The translations under genes were made by a program, and so were the position numbers. From assembly GCA_023313575.1 (NCBI GenBank), contig JAJTTP010000027.1, positions 186,001 to 250,000 on the forward strand: a stretch of 64,000 nt of DNA, written 5' to 3'. Origin of the DNA: Eutypella sp. D-1 (Eukaryota > Ascomycota > Sordariomycetes > Xylariales > Diatrypaceae). Positions 36,664-49,300 of the stretch are shown here, one piece after another (position 1 is the first letter of the stretch; every line of letters begins with the position of its first letter). The notes under the pieces are model-generated. The model ran no database searches. It was not told the DNA's origin and worked only from the letters and a program-made list of their open reading frames with translations.

Positions 36664-39600
36664 TTACTTGGTATTGCTATCGTCGTGATAGGTATACAGC
36701 TTCCCAATATCCACAAATATGTGCCTCGAATCATGTATGTCGGATCTATAGCCGCAGCACTTGAAGCAGAGAGAGAAGTTGCGAGTGCAGTTAATGCATC
36801 TCCACCGTATCCCGAGATGATTCTGGAAATTCAGTTAGTGGTAATATTGATAAAGGGCGGGTAGTATTCACCATGAGGCAGCTGTCGCACTTCATGCCAT
36901 ACATCTTATAACCACGATTAATACTGTGGAAAGACTCATCCCACACTTCCCTTTCCCCATCGGAATTGACTTTGAAGCGCTCTTTAGGTTGAAGCATACT
37001 CTTGAGATCAGTAGGCTGGTCGGCAAAGATCGCAAGTTTCAGTGCTGACCACTCGATCGTCAAAATTGAAGTAAATCCTCGAACCCAGACATCGGCACCT
37101 CGCGAGATTAACTCCATTACCGTGTCAGTTACGCCCGAGCGCGCCGCCCATAGTAGCGGTGTCCAACCATCACAATCGCGCACATTGATGTCCCCTACAA
37201 ATGAATTTTCCAAGAGGTAGGTAATGCAGTCTTTTGTTGAAGATGATGCAGCAAAGTGGACCGGCATGCGGCCAAACTTGTCCTTAACGTTGACATCCGC
37301 CCCAGCCGCGACTAGGATTCTGATGGCATCAGCTGATTGGGATCTGCAGGCGAGGTGAGCTGCGTGACGGCCTTGGCTGTCGGCGACGTCCAGCTGAGCT
37401 TTGCGCCGGATAAGGAACTTGAGAACCTTCGTGAAAGCGACAGGATCACAGCTGATCAGATGCGCTGCGCGGATAATGGGGTACCCGAACCGGCCACCCG
37501 CTTCACTAATCGGTACTTTGGCATCGTCAACTAGATACCGTACGACTTTACTTAGTACCGACGAGTCCTTGATACCTAGGGCTGTGTATAATAACGACTC
37601 GTCATACTTGACATGGACGTCTGCAAGGTCTGCTCCCGAGTCGACAAGCAACTTGACAAGATTCAAAGCACCGTTTCTGACGGCGATGTGTAGGATGCTG
37701 CCGTATTCGGGACCGAACATATTGACGTCGGCACCCTGGTCGATGAGGTACTTCGAAACCTCCTCATTTCCCTTGGTAATAGCTACCGCGAGGGGTGTGT
37801 ACCACTTGCTATCCCGTTTATCTAGCGGCACTTTGGCCTTGATTAAGAGCTTAACTGTAGCCAGTGTTGTGTTTTCATATATGCTATGAAGCCGGGTCCG
37901 CCCTTGTTGGCTGGTTCCATTTACGGATAACTCGTATTTGCTGGAGAGTATTAACCTGAGTATCTCCTCAGCATCTTTCGATTTGCATTTCGTACTGAGA
38001 AATACATCTAATGCATCCTCGCCGTTCTTGTTTTTGAAGTTCACATCGGCGCCGGCTTCTAGCAGGAGCTTCACAGGCCCGAGGTTCAGGTACTTGCAGG
38101 CAAGCTGAAGTGCCGTACATCCGATGTCTTCTTCATCACCGCACTTTTTGCCGTTATTATCGTATTCCAGATCGAGTGTGAGGTGGCCTGCAAGTAGTGC
38201 TTCAATTGAGTCCGGGAAGTCAAATTTAGCGGCCATGTGCAATGTTGCCCCATTGGAGCTTTTGTCATCGATATGGAGGCCTCTTCTAAGTAGTTCTGAG
38301 ATGGCCTTAGCCTGGCAGTATCCTGCATGAAGCATAGTCATGCCGTCCCCCGACTTACATTTTACATCGATGCCTTCCTGCAGCAGAAGAAATTCCGTCA
38401 CTTCAATTCTGCAGTTGATTAGAGCGGCGAACAAGGGCGCGTCTGACTGTGGCCCTGGTGGTTCCTCTCCAGTGTAGTTAACATCGGCATTGTTCTCTAG
38501 AAGGAGCTTCACCATATCGAGATCCCCTCTGGCGCAAGCTCTCGAAAGCGGCGTCCTCGTGAGGCCGCGATTTGCATCGACAGAATCGACTTTGGCACCG
38601 TGCTTAATCAGTAGGGATACGATCTCAGTGTTACCGGTGCAGACGGCGCGGATTAGGAGCATATCCTTGCCTTCGGGTGCTACATCCATGTCTGGCTTGG
38701 ACTCGTGCTCGAGCAGGAGTCGAATGATGCCCGTATGTCCTCGCGCGACAGCCGTGTAGAGTGCAGTCCCGGTAGCAACTCGAACGTTTGGATCCGCTCC
38801 GTGATGAAGCAAGATACCGACGCACTCTTGCAAGCCCTCATATACTGCAACAACTAGCGGTGGTCGGAGATAGTACCCAGCATTATCGCCCCTTTGCCCG
38901 TTCTCGAAATTGGCACCGGCTTTGATGAGAACGTCTACTGCGATATATCTACCCTCCTGAACCGCAAGCTGTACTAGTCCTTTCTCCTCTTTCTTATCGT
39001 CTATGCTTGCGCCAGCTTGCACCAGCAACCCGATCATACGTGGATCTCCTCTCTTGACTGCACATATCATCGGACTGTCGCCAGCTCGGTCCGTGAGAGA
39101 CAGGTCTGGACTTTGTTCCGAACTCAGTAGACACTTCATGGTGGACATGTGCTCAGCCTGATATGGTATGATGCTTGCTAATGTCGCTCCACGGTAGTCG
39201 TAAGTCTCATTGATGCTACATCCAGACTGTAGCATGGCTGTAAGGAGTCCCTTATGTCCAAGAACGGCAGCTCTAAGAATGATTTCCTTAGGCCAATGAA
39301 AAGTCTGCAAGTTGGGTATCCTCTCAAGAAGGCTGTCCAGAACCCCGGCATTATCTTGCGCGGCAGCCCAAAACAGGGCGATTCGAAGTGCCTCTTCATC
39401 CACGGCTACGTGGTTTAGGAGCTTATCGATCATTGATCTATTTCCTGCTCGAGCAGCCTCTGCAATAGCGAACCAGCAGTCCTTCTCGAACCAAGGGTTT
39501 CCGGTTTCCCGTTTCAATTGGTCGTTCACCAAATCTTCCAGCCCAAGCATCACAAAGACGGGCAGTGTCGAAATATAGTGTTGCTGCATTCGGGTGAACG

Positions 39601-42471
39601 GATTGGAGAGAAGCCAGAAAGGAGCCTCCCAGCTAGCTCTGGCCTTCCTACTAGCAAAAAGCCCACGAACAAGTCTTTTTGGATTGAATTGTCCGCTAGA
39701 ATTGTAGTGATGAGGCCAGAATCGGATAGCATACTCAGCCATCGTGACGCGGGGATAGGCAACCACTACTGCATCGAGCGCTGTTTCCCATGGACTACCA
39801 TCAAGATTTCTAGACACGAGCTGGGCAAGAGCTTCTTGTGCACTTTCTAGCTGGAAATACCGCAGACACGTCTCCGCAATAGAAGCATGGACCATAGCTG
39901 CCTGGTCTCCGTGACCCTCGACACCTATTTCAGGCACAAGATAGAAGGAGCGGTGACTGAACCTGACATTGTGGTCTTCGACAATGACGATACCATCGAG
40001 AGCCTCCTCTATCTCAGTTATCAGGTATTTCTTATCGAGGTCATCGAAAGAAGGTTCCTCGTCGCGAAGCTCATGTACCGCGAGTGCTTCGACAAGGGCA
40101 TCGGGCGACCACGGTTCTACGGCATGCTTGATCCAATTGAAGACAGTCGTCGCTCTTCTCTTAAGCCGGCCTGTCAAGGTGGAGATGAAAACGTGGACGA
40201 GGCTAGTCGGCGTCAGGGGAGATAGTCGGCTGATTACATTCGCAATCTCGACTTTCGGGCTACCTCGATGGTGGGATTCAAGCCACTTCAACACAATATG
40301 CCACAATTCGTGTGTTTCGTCGGATTCCCGCAGTAGTTTCTCAAGCTGCGGCCTGAAAGCATTGTAGATTGGTCGTACAGCCATCAGGCCATCTAGCCCC
40401 TGCCTTATTGTTTCAGACAACCTATCATGCAGTTTGTTGAAGACGGGACAGTTATTGAGGTTAACGCGACAGTTGGCTGGAAAGTTCTCGACGGCTAGGC
40501 CATCTCGAGCTGAGGTTGACAGAATCATATGGTAGGGGCCCTCGCTGTAGCTAAGCTCTTCAAGTACACGTCCCATAAACCAGCGCCTTTGATCTTCGGG
40601 GCACTGATCAAAGCAGCTGATGAAGACGGTAACTCCCTGGATGGATTTAGAGCAGAGTCTCAATACCGAGTATAGATTGTACAGGTCCTGAAGTGTCCAG
40701 GCCCGTGAGGCGTCTAAGAACTTCAGCTCCTCGATTATGGGATCCTCCACTTTGTACCAGAAGCGACAAAACAGGGCACTGATTAAGTACGTTAGCATGG
40801 AGGAAAGAGAGTTATATCGCGAAACCCGCTGGTCGAACTCGAAGTAGAGCATTGGCTGCTCGAGTGTACTCTCGTCGTTTTGGCGGTTATAAGTGACACA
40901 GAAGAGCTGGGAAACTTGTGAAATGCCGATCGATGAATTTCCACAACCGTGGAGATGCAGGAGTCTCTGCCGTTTGCCGAAGTTCTGGAAGGCAGTAAAC
41001 GGTTCTTGTTCCCATATCCATTCTATGATCGAGAGATGGGGTGGCGTAGGGTCATAAGGCATGTGGAGAGATCGAGGTGGTGGTGTAAGAGAAAGGAGCC
41101 ATGCTCGGAACCGTGTGACATGATTGCTGGCCTTGATAACTATAATTTCACGGTTAGGAAAAAGAGTCCACTGCATCTGGTCAGAGTTCACAACTTACTG
41201 CCGCCAGACGTGCCGAAGACGTCGGACATAATTGAGAGCCAATTATCACCTGCTTTGCCCCGAATGAAATCTATACGGTCATCGTTGGACTTCCGATGTA
41301 TCACCTCAATGTCGACTACATTCCCAATAAAGTGCGCGTATCTCGAGAACAACACTGTTGAGTTACGCCTGTTATCAGCCCCAACGGGGTCTGGGTTAAC
41401 GCATCCAGTTGTACCAGTGTAGGGCTTCTCCCAGTGATCGCAGCAATCGCGAGAGAAAATGTTGAAAACGATAGCGCGTTCCGATATCTTGGTGGTTGAA
41501 AATCGATGGTTGGCGCTTTCCACTTGACTTGCGAGATGTTTCACTTTAGGTAGGACCCAGTTCTTAATCTCCGGACCTGGGAGGAGCATGAGCTTGTACA
41601 GCTTATTCTCCAAGTCTTCTCTGGAACTGAATCGGTGGGGGGTATTCATAAAGATCTGAGGTTAACCATGACTTATTAGAGATGGGTCTAAGTTGGCATA
41701 ACTGAGTTATGATACGTACCACTGCCATTGTTGAATGATATATATTTCCATACTTGGCGGGGTTGTTAGAAGCCATCCGAAGGGCCTAAGAGCGTCAGCA
41801 AATTCCCTTCCGATTGCCGATACACATACCTCTTTCACAATCATGCCTCCAAGGTCGTGGCAAATCCAAATGATGGGGCGGTCTGTTTCAGTCTGTAGGA
41901 CTTAAGGTTAATTAGATACCAAGTGTAAACTAGTCTCGGAAACATACTTCATCAAGCTTCTTCCGAACCTCAACAAATTCGTCGATGAGTCTCTCTGCAT
42001 GTATTCTGATGCCATCGGGTTGGTAGAGTGTCGAGTTTTCATCAATCTCGTACGAATAGTCGATCTCTCTGATAGAAAGGCCTCTGAATAGCCGTTCCCC
42101 TACCCACCAGACGCCGCTCCTATTGGTCCAGGCAGACTTATAGTCATCGCGTATTCCGTGGACCGTTATGACACTATAGCATGTTAGCTAGGTATTTAGG
42201 GCGGGCCTCACTACGCGTCTCGTCCTTACTCATAGTCGTCGTGATCAGAGCCAGACCAACCCCAGGGGAAGTTTATGTCAAGTCCTAGCTCACGCTCCTT
42301 ACGTTGGTGCGCGTCGCAGACGAGTTCCTCTGTGGTGATGCTCTCTGCATCCTGAGCCTCATCTTGTAATTCTTCGACTGGTTGAGCTGAGCCTGAGTTT
42401 GATAGTGGCGCCATCGTTTCTAGAGGCGAGGCAGTGAAGTTAGAAGTTGACATGTTCTCAATAATGTGCAT
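36664..42471 (-). CDS. NLR-like protein: alpha/beta-hydrolase, NACHT-like, ankyrin repeats, ZZ zinc finger
   Basis: Seven exons: 42471-42230, 42173-41948, 41892-41830, 41785-41720, 41655-41199, 41139-36872 and 36822-36664, in frame, giving 1826 residues (1820 if the ATG at 42453 is used). Order: an alpha/beta-hydrolase domain (VITVHGIRDDYKSAW near 83; WICHDLGGMIVKEAL near 165-179; FMNTPHR near 201-207); a NACHT-like region with a Walker-A position reading HGCGNSSIG (about 415-423) and a Walker-B position VFISCFDQC (about 523-531); about 25 ankyrin-type repeats from ~905 to ~1735; and a C-terminal ZZ finger, CDSC...RWRCINC...CFKCC...H...H (1769-1805), completed only by the last exon. Fungal NLRs of this layout are linked to non-self recognition. 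The hydrolase Ser is Asp and the P-loop Lys is absent, so both activities are doubtful. Confidence 0.85.
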
Positions 42472-43525
42472 TGGATGCTAGCCCGGTCCTAGCTGAAAGA
42501 GATACTTGACGGGAGTAAGAGTTAGACTGGAAGGGCTTCCATCATTATATATACTAATCTCAGTGGCCTTGCCTCCAGCCCGCTTCAGTGGTTTGCCCAA
42601 ACCATGGGCTCACACACTGTCACATTCCTACAGTGAAACAGCATCACACTCGTACAAGGACACATTGTCCCACCTGCACAGCGAGACTTACCCAGTCTAG
42701 TTTGCTCATGTCACTTGTTAGTTGGGTTTCTACATTAGTGGGGCTGTCGCACAGGAAGAAGGAGGTCGGTTATATCAGAGCCAGTTATATTAGATCTGAA
42801 GATCGCCCGGGTAAGGGCGGGCCGGGGGGTTGGGGGTAGTCGGGTCTCGTCATTATGTGCCCAGTGGTGGTTCTCTTTTTATGGTTAAAAAGATGTATGA
42901 GCTTGATTGACTTTGAGCCTCGATCGCCCAAGGCGCAAGAAGTACCACCTTGTATACACGGTATGGCCAGGAAGTACTGAACAAAGCCCGTTCCCGAGTA
43001 AATTCGATCCATAAGCGAAATATTGGTCCTTATATACTTGCCTTAGGTAAACACCAACATCAAACACCCTTTGACGCGATATAACTCTTCCGTACTTTCC
43101 ACATCAGGAATAACTTCTCACGACGGGGGAACTGACCTCTTGTGATCCGCTAAGGCAGTGTTTTCCCTATGGCGCTAAGTCAGGATTCGTCTGCCCGGCC
43201 CTGTGAGCATATTGAATTCCCAAGGTCCTACTATGCCCAGGTACCTACGGAAACTCAGGAATCCTTTTTTGCGTTTACTATTTATATGCCTCTTTCGCAC
43301 CATAGTTTCATTCTTTCCTCTCTTTCTCTCCATCTGGAGCAATTCGCACAGTACTTGGGAATCTCCGATTCTTATCTTCGCAACCTTCAGTGCCGCAACA
43401 GAAGCTGTAAGTTAGAGCTTTGAACCCTTAATATATGAGCTTGGCTTGTTGACCATCATACACTATTTCATCATATCAAGTTTTTTCCGCCTCCGAACCA
43501 ACAACCCCTGCATTACGAACCACCG
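42472..43525. other. Intergenic, divergent promoter region between the NLR-like and 2EXR genes
   Basis: About 1.05 kb. It contains a CACTGTCACA/CAGTGA-rich patch near 42612-42690 and pyrimidine-rich DNA near 43265-43340, ahead of the 2EXR start. No gene was recognised. Confidence 0.55.
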
Positions 43526-44365
43526 ATGAAATCGCCTCACGGCGACACCGAGATGGCATTCCCACTCTTCAAGCAACTGCCGCCGGAGCTGCGACTGCAG
43601 ATCTGGAAGATAGCCCAGCAGGATTGCGCGCCGGCCAGAGAAGTCTGCGTCTTCCAACGCGCGAAGCCACGGAGGAATGGGACAGGGCAAAAACCGACAC
43701 TGCGAAAACCACTTATGGTCGACCAAACTTATAGCCCGCTCATGGCAACATGCAAGGAGGCCCGAACTATCGCGCTAGCGTCTTTAGGTCCCCGGCCATT
43801 CGACCCCGAAGTAGATATCCTTTACGTCGGCGGCGATGTCGAGATATATTTCTCCTGTATGGTCAGCTACAGACCTGGTGAAGAGCCTACTTGTTCGCTC
43901 TGTCAGATACGACACCTTGCAATGGACGTGCGCACTTCGTATTTCCACGTTCTAATCTTTATGTCACGCATCAAGACACTCTCTCTAGTATTCTCACAGA
44001 CTGTGTATGGCCGGCCCCTGGAGGATCCACCGTGGCCTGGTAAAAAGGGCGTGGACGATGGTCCCACTAAACTGCGGATGCTGAGTCGGAGTGAGACGGA
44101 TGCCATGATCATTAGGGCCATCGACGTAAATGGCTGGAGCAGCATCTATAATCCGAACGACGACTGGATCAAGGTCTCGAGCGCCGGCGAGGATTGGGCC
44201 GACTGGAACAAGAGCGCCACTGAAGGCATGGAGAGGATTAGATATGATATTGAGCGCCAACTGTATTCAGAACTTTGGTGTGGCTTTCAGCATCTCCCGC
44301 TACAGCTACACCAAATACCAGACTTTATGATGACACTCGAGATCAAAGCGCGGTGCTTCGTCTGA
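43526..44365 (+). CDS. 2EXR-domain protein
   Basis: Single exon, 279 residues. The N-terminus FPLFKQLPPELRLQIWKIA (about 13-31) is the hallmark of the fungal 2EXR family, named for two conserved ExR-type motifs; a typical later segment is YSPLMATCKEARTIAL followed by VDILYVGGDVEIYF. A CxxC pair (CSLCQIRHLAMDV) follows at about 123-135. These proteins are numerous and variable in filamentous ascomycetes; their molecular role is unknown. The start could be the second in-frame Met (MAFPLF, residue 10). It sits head-to-head with the NLR-like gene. Confidence 0.8.
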   Translation: MKSPHGDTEMAFPLFKQLPPELRLQIWKIAQQDCAPAREVCVFQRAKPRRNGTGQKPTLRKPLMVDQTYSPLMATCKEARTIALASLGPRPFDPEVDILYVGGDVEIYFSCMVSYRPGEEPTCSLCQIRHLAMDVRTSYFHVLIFMSRIKTLSLVFSQTVYGRPLEDPPWPGKKGVDDGPTKLRMLSRSETDAMIIRAIDVNGWSSIYNPNDDWIKVSSAGEDWADWNKSATEGMERIRYDIERQLYSELWCGFQHLPLQLHQIPDFMMTLEIKARCFV

Positions 44366-44939
44366 CACCTGGAACGAATAATCGACTATCGAGGGGTTGT
44401 TCGTACTCAGGCCCCTAGGAACGAGAGAATGATTCGGGGGATGAGGCAAAAGGGACTTAGGTATAACCTATTTCAGCAGGCAGTCTAGCAACCCAAGTTC
44501 ATAATACCACTGTGGTCACGGACTCATTCATTGTACAACAAGATGAGATCCCTCGTTTGTATATCCATACTTACCTACATATACCCATGTACTGCCAGAT
44601 GAACCCCCGAACCCCTGAATTCGTGGGACAGACCCACGCTTACTAAATTGCGGGGGTACTCCATAGGTTGCCAAGGAACTACGTAGCCCATAAGTACTCC
44701 GTACAGTCAGTACTCAACTGTTAAGCACATAAATCAATTAACTGAATATTTACTTCGTAACTATTACCTAACTAAGTAAGTAAATAAATAATTGAACTTT
44801 ACGCGAAAACGGTGACGGCGACAACGATAACGACAGCGACATTATAACGCGACGAGATTTGACAAAATTTTAACTCGGCGATAAAGAATTTACCACTCAG
44901 CACCTAGGTAGATGACGGGACCCAGTCACTTTCTAAATC
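44366..44939. other. Intergenic region before Fta4
   Basis: The 574 bp include AT-rich DNA with AAGTAAGTAAATAAATA near 44775 and an ACCTAGGT motif near 44903, just upstream of the Fta4 start. No gene seen. Confidence 0.6.
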
Positions 44940-45932
44940 ATGCCTCCCCCCACCATCCTCGCGCATAAGACCGATTTCTTGACATCACAGACGCTGCAAC
45001 TATCGCGGGCTCTCGCACCGTCCAACGCATGGAGGACAGCGAATAGAAGCGTCGCAGAAAGTGAAGCTACGGAAGAGAGTTCGGCCCCGCCGTTGTCTGA
45101 CAAGGTCGTGGATGACGCCCTCTATCGTCTGAACCACGCGCTTCAGCAACATGCCCGTCGCGTCTACGCCCCGCAGGCCACGCGCCACGTCGCCGAGCAG
45201 ATCGAGGCGTTGTATCTGGAGGCCGGGGAGAGGGCACTGAGGAGTCGCGAAGAAGACGAGGATGAGGATGCCGAGATGATCGACGGTGCGCTGGGTGGAG
45301 AGGGGCAGGCCAAGAGGCTTAGAGTTGGTCTGGATTTCAGTACGTTTCGTTCCTGTTTTTCCCTCTTTGTTAATTAATTTGGGCATATAACTGACATCCT
45401 CGTAGCAACAGATACCGCTATAGCTTCCCTCCCCCCGACTTGGGACCAACATCCGAACGCGACAACAGCACAGCAAGCCGAGGCCCACCCGCCCGAAGCC
45501 AATCGGTACGCCGACCTAGCCGCGCAACTGACGACACTATCGAGCAAGCGCCGGGAAGCGCGGGAGCGCGTCGCCCGTCTACGCAGGATGCGCGACCTCC
45601 TCGCCCCCTTCAGCGCGACCGCGAACGATGCAGATGGAGAAGACAAGGGGGAGGAGCAGGACAACGACGACGACAACGATGAAGGCGCTCGCGCCCGCGC
45701 CCGCATCCAGCCCAACCTCGTCACGCGCAATGGCGAGATCGAGAAGGAGCTCGAGCGCATGCGCTTCCTGCTCGTCCGCGTCGCCGGCAGGGTCGCGCGA
45801 TTGCCGACTGCTGCGGACGGCAAGAGGGGGAATAGGGATGCCAGCGGCGGCGGTGGCGATGAGGATGAGGATGACGAGGATCCGGAGGTGTTGAAGAGGC
45901 GCAAGATCGAGAAATTGTTGGATGCGTTCTAA
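44940..45932 (+). CDS. fta4: Kinetochore Sim4-complex subunit Fta4 (CENP-U-like)
   Basis: Exons 44940-45339 and 45406-45932 join in phase 1 (GTACGT donor, CGTAG acceptor) to give 308 residues. The N-terminal helix HKTDFLTSQTLQLSRAL, then LSDKVVDDALYRLNHALQQHARRVYAPQATRHVAEQIEALY, fit the Fta4 family, in which an FL..Q..LL start and an HVAEQIE..Y motif recur. The C-terminal half is coiled-coil (LAAQLTTLSSKRREARERVARLRRM, then EIEKELERMRFLLVRVAGRVA) interrupted by Asp/Glu-rich linkers, and ends in RRKIEKLLDAF. Fta4 is part of the constitutive centromere-associated network at the inner kinetochore. Assignment rests on motif recall, not a search. Confidence 0.78.
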
Positions 45933-46359
45933 TGCCTATAGGATCTTGTTTTCTCTCTCTTGTATCTTTTATCTTTTTGTTTTTCTTTTGGCCCAGTACT
46001 GGTCGGGAAATTACGGGTATGGCGTTATAGGAGCTCTGGGCACGTACGGCAGAAACTGAATGATACCCTGGTTCACGATGAACTGACTGCTCTTTTAAAG
46101 AATTCTTGCTGCCCCTGGTCCCCTCCGTCTGTGTGCTTACGTTATGAGATGAAAAAGAAAAAGATCGAAATGGATCAGATGAATCATTAATCGTATTCAA
46201 CCACAATAACGTGGAGTGGGATATAACCTTGACACCATTCCCTCGAAATTTACTCAATAACATACATATTTTCGAACCGTGCCGTACTAGTCATGAAGGA
46301 GTAAACAAACCCCATGGTGCACTTTTCTCTCAAAACACCGCCTAATAGTCAGCCCGCCA
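45933..46359. other. Convergent 3' region between Fta4 and the calpain-like gene
   Basis: The 427 bp between two convergent stop codons hold only 3'UTR material: a T-rich patch follows the Fta4 stop (45950-45995). No gene. Confidence 0.65.
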
Positions 46360-49300
46360 TCAAATCGGCGGGATCTGCGTCGACAGGATGCTCTTCCGCC
46401 TCTGCTCCTGGTCGCCCACAAGCGTGGCGTCCTTGGAGGAGTCATCAACATCGAGGCCCTGAGAACTCACGGGCTCGTCCTCCTTCCTAGCTTCCTTCTC
46501 TCCTCTACTATCACCCTCACCATTCGCTTTGTCCCCTTTATCTTTACCGCCGTCCGGGGCCTTTTCCTTATCGGCAGGAGTTTCACCTGCTGATTTTTCC
46601 TTCTCATCGTCGCCGTCTTCGCCGTCGCTACCGCCATTACTGCTGCTATCCTCGTCACTGCTGCTGTCGTACTTGGAGAGATACGGATTCGGCCTCACGA
46701 CGCGAAGCTTGACGATATCCGCCTCCCCATCGTCCTGGTTCTGGTTCTCACCAGCGGCGGCGGGGACTTTGTAGTACACGCGCAACCCCACCGTAGCCAC
46801 CGCGTTCCACGGGTCACTCTCGAACTCGTCCGGCGAGTCCTCCTCGACCCTCGGCGGCGGTCCCGCGGACGCCGGAGCCGCCATCCTCTGCGGCGACGGC
46901 GGCCGTCGTCGCGCATTGAGCGCCATTTGCTCCAGCTCTAGGTCTAGTTCCCGATCGCTGATCTCTGATACCGAGGAGATGTCTAGGTCTGAGTCCGGGC
47001 CCGGTCCCGCGTGCGACTCTGCGAAGGAATTCGCTCTCTCCTCCTTGTATCCTCTGGGTTTATTGCCAGTTTGGGCGTCGGAGCCCCCGCTTTCTCGTCT
47101 GCCCCGGGAAGCTGGGCCTGGCGAGGTCTTCTTGCGGTCCTGCGTCCGCTCGTGCTCCGGGGAGGAGTCGTGCTTGGGGATCTCTGCACCGCGCCCTTCA
47201 CCGGTATCTTCGCCGGGTGCCTTGTCGGGATCCCCGCCGGGACGTTCTTCATGCGTAGTCTTTTCGTCACTAGGCTGTACGTCACCCTTGTTTTCCCCCT
47301 TCTCTTCGCCTTCGATTTCCTTAGCTGGAGATTCGACTTCTTCGACGGACTTAGGCGCCTCGGCTGGCTCCTCGGAGCTTTCTTTCGGCGCAGGATTAGC
47401 CTCATTCTCCGAGCCCTGGGGCGCATCACCCCCTGAGTCATTGGATGACGCAGACGGTGTTTTCGTACCAGGAGAAGAGCTGGACGTATCCGCCGTGTCA
47501 GTCGGTGGGACCTCGGATTTGGATTTTTCGCTGGGTTCGGATACGTGAGTTTGCGTTTCGCCCTCCGATTTGGCAGTTGTTTCGCCAACGGTATCAGCCT
47601 TCTTAATTTCCTCCTTGGCCTCTTTAGGAGGTGATTCAGCGGCTCCATCCTTCCGAGAGATGGCCGCCTCAACTTCTGGGCTCTGACGGCCCCTGGATGC
47701 CCTCCTGGACAGGGCCGCTTCTCGAGCAGCCATCTCCGCCCTCTCCGCCTCGACCTTGGCCATAGCCCTAGCCTTGGCCCTGGCTTCGCGTTTGAGTTCC
47801 TTCTTGCGCCTCTTCACGGCGATATAGTGGTCGTCGTGGCGCTCCTTCATAACGACCTTCTTCAGCCGTCGACGCTGCCTCTCGTGCCTGCGCTTCTCGG
47901 CCTCCTTGCGCGCTCGCTTCTCCTCCGCCGTCTCTGTCACCCGCCCCTTGCTGTGCGCTAGGTCATACGACATGCCGACGGCGACGAGCTTGTCGCGGCG
48001 AGCGCGCGCGTTGGCCCGCACCACCTCCTCCACGGGCAGCACGTCGCGGTCCCGCTCCGCGTTGATCTTCAGCAGCACCGTGTACTCGCCGGCGTCGAGG
48101 TCGAGCTCCACGTTGATGGATCGCCGCTGGCAGTACCGGCTGACGGTGCGTACCACGTACCCTTCCTTGCCGGCGCGGTGCAGCCGGAAGTTCAGCTCGA
48201 ACTCGTACTGTCCCTCCAGCCCGCGGTAGTACCGGTCGTCGAGCTGCGAGAGCACCAGCACCACCGGTCCGCCCCGCGCTAGCGTGAACGCGAAGTATGT
48301 GTCTAAGTAGTCGAGCGTCCACGGCACCGACACCGTCGTCCATAGCGATGTGACTTTCCAGTCCGGCCCGAACAACCGCGTCCGGTTGAACACTTGGTAC
48401 TTCCGCAGCAGATCCTGGTAGGAGATCCAGAACGCCCCGTCGTCGCCAAAGCGGTGGTTGAGCTTGACCAGCCATTCGGCCGTCCACTCCTTCGAGCCGT
48501 CACCTGGGCGGGGAAAGTTAGGGTTATGTCGTTAGTCAGATTCATCCGCCAAAAAAGGGAATCTTCTAGGCAAATACTCACTCCAAGGTCCCTTCCACTC
48601 GAACTTTCCCCAGGGGTTCTTCAGCAGCACGAGACGCTGGCCGTCCATCTCGACAGCACGCATGACAGAGTAGGCGTGCAGCTCCACGATGCCGTTGCGG
48701 TCGCCGCGGTAACCCGTACCCCACATATCGGTGTGGCAACCGAAGAGGAACTCATCATTGACGCGCATGAGCTCCTCCTTCCAGAAGTGCTCGCGGTCGA
48801 GGATATCAGCGCTGTAGAGTTCCGAGGTGACACCACCGGTAAGGTCCTCGATTCCCTCGCCCGTGAACCCGCCGTCGATGGCGGCGTAGTCGCCGTGGGC
48901 CTTGGCGTACGCCTTCTCGAGCAGCGGCAGCCAGGTCTCGTCGGCGTGCTCGCACTGCGCGAAGTAGAGGGCTCCCGACCCGCTCTGGTAGGCGCGGCGG
49001 TACTGCTCCTCGGAATTGACGCGCTCGCGGTCCTCCCACAGCAGCCGCTCCAGGAAGCTCTCGTCGAAGTCCGGCTTCGTCAGGAACAGCTTGTCGTCGA
49101 TGATCGCCGAGATCCACTCCCCGTCCCGGTGGAACACGAACCCGTATACCCCCACCTGCTCATCCCGCGCCACGCACACCCGCTCGATTAGCCCGGCCTT
49201 GTTCGAGATCGTGCACAGCGCCGCTAGTAGCCAGCAGTCCCCGTCCCGCCCTTGCCGCACGTCATCCGCCGTCGGCCCGTCGATGTAGAATCGCGGCTCA

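Noticed and set aside
46916..47548. 210-codon plus-strand frame
   Set aside because: Antisense to the charged tail of the calpain-like gene; composition mirrors that tail.
48394..49191. 265-codon plus-strand frame
   Set aside because: Antisense to the catalytic core of the calpain-like gene, where the Cys/His/Asn motifs fix the coding strand.
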